Source of the DNA: Aspidapion aeneum
Lineage: Eukaryota > Arthropoda > Insecta > Coleoptera > Brentidae
Direction: 5' to 3'
Length of the DNA stretch: 64,000 nt
Assembly (NCBI GenBank): GCA_963576565.1
Contig: OY755040.1
Span: 21,807,543-21,871,542, forward strand
The notes below the pieces were generated by a model. It worked only from the letters and a program-made list of their open reading frames with translations. It did not search any database and was not told where the DNA came from. Positions 55,465-64,000 of this stretch are shown here, piece by piece. The first letter of the stretch is position 1, and each line of letters starts with the position of its first letter. The position numbers were made by a program, and so were the translations under genes.

Positions 55465-56560
55465 TCTACAACCCTTAACGATTTAGCACACTTGTAAAGC
55501 ACCCTGTATTTTGAGGATCTTTATAAAAGAGGATAATTATTGAATACAGATTGGGTTTGAAAAAATCCGGCTGTTAATTTAGTTTGACATTCCGTTCTGT
55601 GGTTTACAAATGTCAAGCACTTCTGCCAGTTTTTTATTTAAATTTCTGATAAAATCTAACTGTCATAAACTGTTTAGGGTCTTAAACATAAATTCTTCCA
55701 TTAGAACAAAAATGCAACAAAAATAAGAACAACTGACAGTCTTCGCCATTTTTGTCAAGACCGAGATCAATCAAAAGTATAGCAACTAGATTGCCAAACT
55801 GGTTGCTACTACCACTGCCCTCCTATTTTTATTTTGGTTGGTTGTGAAACCCAATCTTCAGCTGTTCCACGTATAATCTCTTATGTTACACACTTTTATT
55901 TCTCGCAAAACATGCTGAAGTCAAAGTGTGTTCTCTATAAGCTGCTGATGTACTACACAGTTTATTTAACCTGCAGCAATGTTGCCTGGTATGGTATATC
56001 TTTCACTGTCGGGGCGTAAGACTAATGTGCTGGCTAAGTCATACCTGCAATCTAGGTGATTTTTTGCAGGAACATGCCTTCAACAATTAATTGACTACAT
56101 GAAGATGTCAAGTACTGGTAATTATTTATATCCGCCCCTACTGTAGTTCGTAGATTAATAACGAGTGACTCATAGATAGAACTTGTCCCTTTTAATATTA
56201 ACTATCTAAAAGCGTTGGATTTATATTTAGTACCCCCACACATATTTTTGCACTATATCCAATCTTTGTAAAAAACTGTGAAAGAGAGGGGCAGTGTGCC
56301 GAACAACAAGTCAGTTTCACATTTATTCTCTGTGTTTCCAAATAATTGACTATCAATTAGATCCTGGACCGTTGGTGAAAAGCATTTAAGAAACCCACTG
56401 AAATATGCAGGAGAACCAAAACTTTTTTCATCCGATACTAATGGAAACTTGTGTTAAAATGTTTGTTTATTTTTAATTATTTTTAATACATACACGTGAT
56501 TTTGGATAAAAATATGTCCTCAAAAGTGGAGGCAATTTAAAAAAAATTGGGAGTTCTGCA
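55465..56560. other. No supported gene
   Basis: 'gcaccctgtattttgagg' near 55500 belongs to the dispersed repeat word. Otherwise unique-looking. Confidence 0.4.
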
Positions 56561-56564
56561 ATTG

Positions 56565-56870
56565 CGAAGATCAAAAAAGCGAATTCGTTTGGTCGTGTCG
56601 GGTGCAATAAAAACGCGGTACAGGTACAAAGGCCAGAATATCGGGCCACCTCAGATTCAGAAGGTCCTCCATCTCAAAGGCTTCCTCTTCGAATACGTCT
56701 TTTCTTGCCTCCTTGTATGCTTCACATGGTGAGAGGAAATGCGCCGAGGTCTCGTCCTCCTTAACTCTCATATTTGCCAGGTGTTCCTGTAGGACGCAGT
56801 GTCCGGTTAGGACTCCCACTATGGCTCCCACCTCTTTTCGTGTTCTAACTTGACTAGTTACTGTTATCAG
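56565..56870 (-). pseudogene. Non-LTR retrotransposon C-terminal tail
   Basis: The minus frame (56571-56831) reads GAIVGVLTGHCVLQEHLANM, then EDETSAHFLSPCEAYKEAR, the tail that follows RNase H in R1/I-like elements. The pattern GLLTGHC...C.. EDET..H.L..C is recognisable, though one cysteine pair is missing. The segment ends without RNase H, so it is 5'-truncated. Related at DNA level to 53165-53545 and 41690-41900. Confidence 0.7.
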
Positions 56871-58430
56871 ATTAAAAAATCTACGTCACCGGGTTGCCTT
56901 AAACCATTTGTTTTATGAAAAAATTCTGTAGGCAACCTGTGTAAGAGTCTAGACCTTACTTCAAGCAGTACCTCGTTTTTTGACAGGTTTGACTTACGTT
57001 GGCTAGGGTTTGCCGGTTACGAGGGCTTAGAGCAACAATCACGGAACCAGTATTTTGATAGTTTTGGGTTTTAAGATTGTTGCTCTAAGCCTTCGGTTAG
57101 ATCCTCATTTTCCGCACGGAGCTCCACCATGGCCTGCGTGAATCGTTTCGTTTTTTGTAACTGTGGTTTAAGGTTTTGTTTGTATGCATGCCAAATTATA
57201 CCTGTTCAACAATTTCTCACTTATTGTCAAATATGCGTCAGTTTGGTACCACTGAAATCAATGTTGCCACCAGGGCCAGTGGTGCGTTTACAATTATCGC
57301 CGTGCGATCGTACTACGTCGTCAGGCCTTCAAATTTGGTATTCAGAGTTTTCTCCAGGTGCTTTATTCTTTTAAGGTTTTCCCGGGATTAAATGTTCACA
57401 TCAATCCACGGTTACCATTGGTGAGTTTGTAGTATCTGACATTAAACTAACAAGACAGAGATCATTTTTGGGTGAATATTTGACACAACTGCTCTCCTGC
57501 TTTGTACTAGGAGAACTTTGAGGTGATATTTCTATCGAAAACACTTACAAAAACATGTCATTATTATCAAATTAATGTCCGATTTCGAACAATGGATATA
57601 TAACTTAAAAGTTAATAAACAAACCTAAAAAAAATAAATTTAATTGATATAAATGAAATCATTTGGATTGATGTGAAAATTCACACCCGGAAGATACTTT
57701 ACATAATAAAATACAGGTGACTTTTGAAATCGTTCACAGTTCCGGTGAAGATTTGTCGGGCGAACAACTTTCTACCCGCTAAATAGTTGGTAAACATTCG
57801 TCACGCTTTCGCAGTGTGCCAAAGCAAAACCCTAATTTTTGTTTTTTTTTCTTCGGTGTTTCTCTTTAAAAAAACCCTAGATGGCCGCTGCAAGGTTTAG
57901 CTCATCCATTCTCTCTCTTTGTTGTTTTGTATGTGAGCTACAAGAACTTGAGCGCGATTAAGTGACTAATCCATTCATTACGGTGCATCAGCAGGTTACT
58001 GCAGCCGGATCCATTTTAGAGCAGTAAGTTTTAGAGGTAAGGTAATTGCTTGCTGTCTGGTTGAAAAATCGTAAACGTGGATTATTCACCGTGAGTTCTC
58101 CCGTAAATTAACCTGAGCAAAGACAAAAATTATTGGTTGATAACTGTGAACGCACCCCAGAAATAGGATCCACAACCAGTGTTGCCCGATAAAGTGCGTG
58201 TAATTCGGCTGCCAAAAATCGTGTAAAATCGTTTAAAGTCGTGAAAATGTTGAAGAACTTTATTTTGAAAAATTCATAAAAACAAGTAATAAAATACCTA
58301 TTATTTTTATTTTTTAAAACAACAAATATAATAAATACAGAGCGACACACGGTCATAAATAGGTAGTTTATAAACTATCTTATGAAGACGACTCGGATTG
58401 TTGGACTCTTTACTTTCTGTTTCACCTAAA
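56871..58430. other. No supported gene; one hairpin
   Basis: A hairpin with ~20-bp arms lies at 57020-57095. Frames at 57129-57391 overlap and lack motifs. The run 57835-57860 is T-rich. Confidence 0.4.
57020..57095. repeat. Hairpin with 20-21-bp arms
   Basis: 'gagggcttagagcaacaatc' and, after 34 bases, its complement with one mismatch. Confidence 0.85.
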
Positions 58431-58439
58431 TAAGTTGCC

Positions 58440-58715
58440 TACTATTACCGAGTTTCTTGGTAACATTTTTGTTCAAAGTAAATTCGTAACATGTCTTGAT
58501 TTCCATAAAACTTTTTGGGTACAAAAGAGCTTCTATTGTTTTTGGTTTTTAATTTACTACGAAACTGTGTTTTAATCAGATTGATTTGGGAGAATATCCT
58601 CTCTACAGCCGCGCTAGAATAAGGCAAACAAAGAACTTGAAAAACAAAGTTAAATTTAGAAATTTTAGCGAATCTCCTATCTTCACATTTGCAATCTCTT
58701 TTCAAAATAGTATAG
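58440..58715 (-). pseudogene. hAT transposase C-terminal (dimerisation) fragment
   Basis: The minus frame (58445-58705) reads FQVLCLPYSSAAVERIFSQI, then NLIKTQFRSKLKTKN. The S.A.VER.FS block followed by a run of basic residues is the hallmark of the hAT C-terminal dimerisation region. The DDE core is absent. No terminal repeats found nearby, although 'ccagtgttgcccg' at about 58178 has a hAT-like CAGTG start. Confidence 0.8.
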
Positions 58716-58719
58716 CATT

Positions 58720-59456
58720 TTCAGTATCATATAGTGGATAATTTTTTGACAACTTCAGATTTCAAATAAAAGTGACGATTTCTTTAGCAAAATTTAAAAA
58801 TAGTGAGAATTGGTGTGCACAATTTCTTTAGCAAAATTTCAAAATCGTGGGGATTGGCCTTTGATTCGTGTAATCATGTAAAAAGAACTGGAATCGGGTA
58901 ATTATACGATTAAAAACATTGTCCACAACGTCAAACGTATGGTGCAGTGATTTGTTATAAAAAACGTTAACTATCCATTTTAAGATTAAGAAGTCCGTGA
59001 TTTTTAGTTAAAACCATATACTTAGAAATAAGATATGACAGAACAAACTCCCACAAATCCTCAGGGCGTTACTCATTTAGACAGGCGTCACAATTTTCTT
59101 TTCGGAAAATTCTAACATGTCATGCTTGGATAAAGATAATTTACGTCGGTGACAGCGAAGTTAGTTGTACAACTAATGGGCTTAGTTATTAGATATCACC
59201 CACACCATAGGTCTTGTTAATGTGCGCTATAAATTATTTAGCATTAGGTTTTAACAGAGAGATTTTCCAAATATGGGATCTAATATATGGGTGGTTTCTA
59301 AAATTGATAATATACTTCTAATAGGTATTAATCACTTGTAATAAAACATTATTAACTAGCTTCCTAACGTAGAACATAAAAAATAGCCACAAAAGGACCC
59401 GATATGTTAATATCTTAACAATTCAATAAAAATACTTTTTTGACCATATCTAACAA
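58720..59456. other. No supported gene
   Basis: AT-rich. 'tttagcaaaatttaaaa' repeated at 58780 and 58830. Confidence 0.4.
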
Positions 59457-59464
59457 GAAACAAA

Positions 59465-60305
59465 CAGTGGCGCCTGCTACAGGGAGGGCAACGGGGCAGT
59501 GCCAACAACAACTAGACAACAACTAATATTTTCAGTTGATTTATTTAAAAAAAGTTAAATCTTTCCTTAACTGGGTGAACTTTTTTAGCGTAAATAATTA
59601 CAAGCCGGCAGCACCGCGCGGCACAAGATTTCAATTTCATCCGTTTTCAGCGGTGTATGGGTGGCTATTCTCGCGCGGGGGCGGGAAGAGTGTTTGTTTT
59701 ATTTGAAGGCGGCCTTATTCGTTGTGCCAAACCGTTCCTTGCCAATGTAATCTTTAGGGCCACATAGACCGGACCTAAAAATTCTAAAAATTAACCAAAA
59801 TTTTAGTGCAAGTAATAAAAAATTATACGATGCTGAAAACAGGTTGCGAGGTTTTGAAAAACGAAATGCTTTTTTTTGCTTTATTTGTCCTAATATGAAC
59901 AATCCACGAAATGATCCTGCATGGGTGACAAAGGGAGTGTGTGATATCAAGCAATTTAGTAAAAAGTTAAGGACAAAGTAAGTGCTACGCAAGACTGATA
60001 TTAGGTGCTGATATTAGGTGCCTAGGCAAAACATTACCGAACATAATGAAAATGCGGCAAAAAATAGACATATACTTACTAAGTTAATAGACTATTTAAA
60101 ATTCTGTGGGATTTTTGAGGTTGCTCTACAGGCCATGATTAGTCTAAAACTATATTTATCTATAAACAAATAAACTAAAAACTACAAGTAGCTGCTTGTT
60201 TTTAAAATGCTAAAATAAAATTGTTTAGGTAAGTTTTTTTTATCTCCTTTTCCATGCAATATAAATTTCTACCCCCTCAATTTATAACGTCAGCAGCCGC
60301 CACTG
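59465..60305 (+). mobile_element. hAT element (ZMYM1-like type) with perfect 8-bp TSD, internally deleted
   Basis: The ends are 'cagtggcgcctgct' and the complement of 'cagtggcggctgctga'. Identical 8-bp flanks 'gaaacaaa' (59457-59464 and 60306-60313). CAGTG fits the hAT YARNG end and 8 bp is the hAT duplication size. The interior keeps a TTF-type zinc-finger exon but no catalytic core: a full hAT element is several kilobases, this one is 841 bp. Confidence 0.9.
59770..59983 (+). pseudogene. TTF-type zinc-finger segment of a hAT/ZMYM1-like transposase
   Basis: The plus frame reads LYDAENRLRGFEKRNAFFCF, then ICPNMNNP, AWVTKGVCDIKQFSKKLR. The FFCF.C ... W...G..D.K.... arrangement is that of the TTF zinc finger at the N-terminus of hAT-derived proteins such as ZMYM1. 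It probably binds element ends or target DNA. The segment ends 'acaaagtaagtgc', a fair splice donor, so it may have been the end of an exon. The remainder of the transposase is deleted. Confidence 0.65.
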
Positions 60306-60313
60306 GAAACAAA

Positions 60314-61057
60314 AGCAGTTTTTTTTTTCAGCAAGCTAGCCTTTCTTTTATTAGACCGTTAAACCCTTGATTCTCGGTTGTTCTAACATGGTATCCACAA
60401 GTAAGAGAATATGTATACCAAGACTGTCTAAAAACCAATTTTACTTGTTTGTGTCAAAAACAAATGGCAATTTTAAGCTTTAAATTATTTTATCTATTTT
60501 TTTCCCAAAACCTATAAATTTAATATATCCTTTTTTTTGTTTTGCAGTAGATACTAAAAGTCTGAGTTTTATTTATTTTCCCAATTTCATATTTTTTGCG
60601 ACAAATGTATAAAAAAATGATACGCAACTAAAAAACCCAATAATATTTTATGATTTTACAGAGATTCAGTATCTAAGTAAGCATAAAATTAAAGAAGAAA
60701 AATCCAAAACTGTAGACAGTGAATAATTATAATTATTTAATTATTTTTTAATCTGTTAAAATTAAATTCTTGTATAATTTAATAATTACTGTACATTAAT
60801 TGAGCCGTTAAAGTTACAGACTTAAAAGCATCTATAATAGCGTAGTTTATAAATCTAATTAGTGACAAAATTACTTTCCTTATAGATTATAAAAAAATTA
60901 AGACGTGATTGTTTTATTTATTAGTGGCTCAAAAAGATATCGTGTGGTTGTATAGTATGCGGTTTTATCACAGTTAGTATTATTATTATTATTTTGTTTT
61001 ACAGCATTAACATCTGGAAATACTAAGTGTAGTTCAAAATTACATAATATAAGTAAT
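60314..61057. other. No supported gene
   Basis: AT-rich, with poly-T runs. Nothing recognised. Confidence 0.4.
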
Positions 61058-61782
61058 TAGGGTATCCAAGTCCCGGGACCAAATATGTTTTCGGGACTCC
61101 GGGGCCAAATGTCAGGTCCCGGGACTAGTCCCGGAACTGGTCTCGAAACTAAAATAAAAGTAATTAAATTAATTTAACAGAGAACAGAACACAGATTTAT
61201 TGATATTGGTAAATGGTTAACATAAAAACAAATTGACAAACGTACCAAATAAAAAGGTAAGTATAGGGAAACATTACTTTTGTCCAAAGTGAGATTTAAG
61301 TGCCACGAGTGCATTTAAGGACTCAACATTTAATCTTAAACGAAGCTTGTTACAAAAACCGCCGGCCACTGATAAAGCTCTCTCCGATTGGACGCTGGTA
61401 GGTGGTATACTCAGTAAATGCTCGTAGCATGGCTGCAAATATTGTCCTCGACAACCGCCATCCTCAAAAAGGACCATTTCTCGTTTTATTATTTTTATAA
61501 ATCGATCTGGTTTTGCACTTGATGACGTTTGTATGATTGCTCTTGTACTTGTTGAGGCAGTAGCAAATATTGTATTTTCAATAAATCCGTCTAAATTTTT
61601 TGCGATCCTTTCGCGTTCATGCAATAGACGCTGCGTCACGCTTATTATGCATGTGTCTGGTATAATTTAGCGGTTTCGGCACCAAGTTGAGGTCCCGGGA
61701 CCTTCACTGAGTCCCGGGACCACTTTTTTTAGGAAAAATCCCGGGACCTTCCCGGGACCAAGTCCCGGTACTGGATACCCTA
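61058..61782 (-). mobile_element. hAT element with 'tcccggga'-rich ends, internally deleted
   Basis: TIR 'tagggtatcca' at both ends; TAGGG fits hAT YARNG. Subterminal DNA is packed with 'gtcccgggacc' palindromic motifs (at least four on the left, five on the right), probable transposase-binding sites. The flanks 'taagtaat' and 'taagcata' agree only partly, so the 8-bp duplication is decayed or mis-set. It keeps the last part of a transposase gene. Confidence 0.8.
61274..61639 (-). pseudogene. hAT transposase C-terminal fragment
   Basis: A 121-codon open frame with YEHLLSIPPTSVQSERALSV followed by AGGFCNKLRLRLNVESLNAL. The P.TS..SER.FS.AG block is the hAT dimerisation region, and R.RL......L..L matches the final helix, ending KSHFGQK before the stop. 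The upstream half (about MTQRLLHERERIAKNLDGF) may be linker. Catalytic D, D and the first part are missing; full-length proteins are about 500-700 residues. The frame is undamaged within the fragment, which suggests a fairly recent deletion. Confidence 0.85.
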
Positions 61783-62627
61783 TAAGCATAAACTAGTTTC
61801 TGCTATAAGTAATATCAAAAATTGTCATGGTCAATAAATTACGACGTTTTTCAGAGTGAGAAAAGCCAACTAATATAAAGCGACCCCATAAGAACGAGAA
61901 CTCAAAAACTTTGATAGTAAAGGAAACCAGTACTGAGCAAAGAACAGGAAACACAATTCCTGATGAAATAGGTCTGTGCCGCGACAATCAAGTTTATATT
62001 AATACTTGCGACAAATAATTAAATTCATAGACCGTTTTCATCAAGAATTTTAAAATCGATGTCGCTGTCTGTCAGATACCTACCGCAGATCTTATCTTCA
62101 TAGGTGTTCTCTTTCACAAAAAGGAAGAAAATTTTAAATGTTGTTACGTGATTAAAATACATATTGCTTAATTGGTTTGTATTTTTTTAAACAATAATAA
62201 AATTTAACGTAATAAACCGACTTTTAACCCCAATGCTGATACGAAGAAAGAATTTTGAAGATTTCTTTGTCCATCTATGCTAGATTTAGGTACACGAGGA
62301 GCGGACTGCCTCGATCACAGCGTTTCGCGAGCTTGTGTGTTCGAGTTCCATTCAACCCATTGTTGTGTTGTTATTTTTAAAAAAGCTATCTTTAACGCAA
62401 AAACTTTGCCACAAACAGTGGAATTGATCCTAGTATGGAAGGAAAAATTCCCAGTATAAAAAAAAACTAAATCAATACAATACAAAAACCAAGAGCCATC
62501 TTTGTTTCCAATTTGTCATTGATTTCGTTTGTGGTCTCCTGTACCTGCGTGGGTTGGTTTAATACTTTTGTTCGAGAAACATTAAATCAGATTTCTTGGG
62601 GAACTGCAAGGCACGAAAGGGACCGAA
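61783..62627. other. No supported gene
   Basis: A tRNA-like stretch, 'tgttcgagttcc' near 62338, resembles a weak Pol III B-box, but no cloverleaf forms. No coding motif. Confidence 0.4.
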
Positions 62628-63554
62628 TAGCTGGCCATACACACAGAGGTTGATCCGCCGGTTTGGAACGGCGCGGTTCAAACTGGTGGATTTGTCTTTC
62701 AATTAGTGGACATTCCACGCGCCAGTTATAGCCGGTATAGATTTAGCTGTGAGTTCAGACCGGCGGGCGAAACTTGTGGGTTCCGCGCTTGATATTTTAA
62801 CTGGCGCAGACTTGTCTGTCGGTTTACACTGTGCCAGGGATAACAGACCGTTCATATAGTCTCTCTTTAATTTATGGAATATTATGGCACATGTTTCCGG
62901 AATGATATAACCAAGTGCCTGTGCAGAAATTCCCACTGAAAATTTCAGATCTTTATATGATCTTCCCGTGGCAAGGAAACGAAGGGCAGCATTTATTCGC
63001 TGTTCTGATCCAATGGCTTCTCTCATTTGGGTATCTTGTTTCATAAGATCCTCGCTTACCAAATTTAATAAAAGGTCATACGTGTTAATATCCATTCTTA
63101 AATAATTTTTAAAATCGTCTTGATCATTTTCTCTTAACTCTTTTAATAAAAGGTCATGACTAAATAGTTTCCTCTTAAGCAATTAACTTTTAACCCACTT
63201 GGAACGTCTCTTTTTTACACCACTATGCATTATTTCCATATTAATAATCATTCCCATACACAGAGCCTGCTTCTTTTTAGCACGAAACATTTTACATACA
63301 CTATGCTTAAAATACCGTGCCGCATAAAACTTTCGACGAAATTTCACAGTTTTGGTTTAACCGGCAGATAAATCTTGAGTTTTCGTCCACTAACGCGCGG
63401 TTATGTCTGCCACAGACCGATATGAAGGATCGATTTGAAAGATTTGTTTTGTGTTAGTGGACTGCAGCAGTTTTAAACCGTTGCGGACAAAACGGTCAGA
63501 CTTAACTGTGCCGTTCCCAACCGACGGATCAACCTCTGTGTGTATGGCCAGCTA
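62628..63554 (-). mobile_element. PIF/Harbinger element, catalytic domain deleted
   Basis: The ends share 'tagctggccatacacacaga' and continue 'ggttgatccg.cggtt.ggaacggc', about 45 bases of TIR with few mismatches. Inside the TIRs lie further inverted words of the 'accgcgcc/ggtctgtg' type. A 3-bp duplication, expected for this superfamily, is not clear. The retained gene fragment is the N-terminal part of the transposase. At 927 bp the element has lost most of the gene. Confidence 0.85.
62820..63235 (-). pseudogene. PIF/Harbinger transposase N-terminal domain
   Basis: The minus frame reads DDFKNYLRMDINTYDLLLNL, then KQDTQMREAIGSEQRI, NAALRFLATGRSYKDLKFSV and IIPETCAIIFHKLKRDYM. This is the conserved region just before the DDE domain of Harbinger transposases (FRMD..TF..LL..V.P.I.K.DT..R.AI...ERL...LRFLATG.S...L). 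Upstream, KKRRSKWVKS precedes a stop at about 63183-63185, at the usual WVR.WL segment, so the N-terminus is cut off. After KRDYM the frame runs into the subterminal repeat, so all three catalytic acidic residues are lost. Confidence 0.85.
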
Positions 63555-64000
63555 TTAAGCAGGATTGTGACTGGAGATGAATCTTCCCCTAACTCCATGA
63601 GATAGTAAAACTGAATCAAGAGGAGAGAGAACTGCGGGCAACAAATTTCAAAGTCTGAATTCAAAACAATTATCATTTCATACTTTGATATCTAAGTCTT
63701 CCATTATATGCTTATAAAGGTTTAAGTTTTTTTAATGCATAACTTCAAAATACTACAAGGGGGAAGCTTTCCTGACATAGGTTAGACTTGGCCTAGAATA
63801 TTGCTTATCGGTTTGGTCTCCCCATCAATTAGGGCTTCAATCGCAACTTGAAAAAGTGCAGAGGAAGGCTTGACGCTTGGTGGACCTGGACTGGTATTCT
63901 CATAAATTGGCATAAAAACGTTACGTTTTGAAAACGCTAAGCGAAACGCACAGCACCCTTCCCGCATGGCATTTGCGCTGACCGATCGAATTTGGTATTC
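63555..64000. other. No supported gene
   Basis: Short minus frames (63473-63676, 63782-63967) carry no motif that I recognise. Confidence 0.4.

Noticed and set aside
62277..62360. tRNA or tRNA-derived SINE head
   Set aside because: A weak B-box-like 'gttcgagttcc' is present, but no acceptor or anticodon stems pair.

Overview
The window looks like repeat-dense, AT-rich intergenic or heterochromatic DNA from an arthropod, most likely an insect; a beetle is plausible but not shown. The evidence is the mix of element types: Penelope-like retroelement, several APE-type non-LTR retrotransposons, mariner, PIF/Harbinger and hAT relics, a THAP-domain relic, Helentron-like non-autonomous repeats, and many fold-back MITEs. 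I find no intact host gene, tRNA, rRNA or CRISPR array. Every recognisable coding region is a broken piece of a mobile element, and most other long reading frames are chance frames or run through microsatellites.

Layout. 0-5 kb: two 5'-truncated Penelope-like copies lie head to head as a 3.7-kb inverted repeat with a 12-bp target duplication, inside a ~245-bp tandem repeat. A (TTCGG)14 array and a hammerhead-ribozyme motif follow. 6-9 kb: a cluster of strong palindromes, a 65-bp hAT-type MITE and an A/B-unit minisatellite. 9.5-12 kb: mariner and RNase H relics. 12-21 kb: Helentron-like repeats (copies 1-3), a Harbinger scrap, a tandem palindromic array and a decayed non-LTR retrotransposon. 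22-29 kb: three fold-back or TIR elements, one holding a THAP-domain exon, then a triplicated non-LTR tail. 32-35.7 kb: a long fold-back element, an RTE-like retrotransposon and a second, textbook-quality hammerhead ribozyme. 36-39 kb: two Helentron-like copies in opposite orientation with a 292-bp MITE between them. 41-46.5 kb: RNase H and reverse-transcriptase relics. 48-51.7 kb: more MITEs, a 269-bp tandem repeat and a perfect 41-bp hairpin. 53-57 kb: non-LTR tails and a second RTE-like copy. 58-63.6 kb: three hAT relics (one with a perfect 8-bp target duplication) and a Harbinger element that lost its catalytic domain.

The most interesting thread is RNA-level. Two independent minus-strand sites (35603-35650 and 4935-4978) carry the conserved hammerhead core with pairing stems. 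The Penelope-like arms carry a degenerate version at the equivalent 3' position, and a decayed sister of the 35.6-kb site lies at 10.1 kb. This fits the known association of hammerhead ribozymes with Penelope-like elements and retrozymes. A second thread is a family of very small hAT-type MITEs (57-67 bp) whose YARNG ends and 8-bp target duplications can be read directly. All assignments are from reading the sequence; no database search was run.
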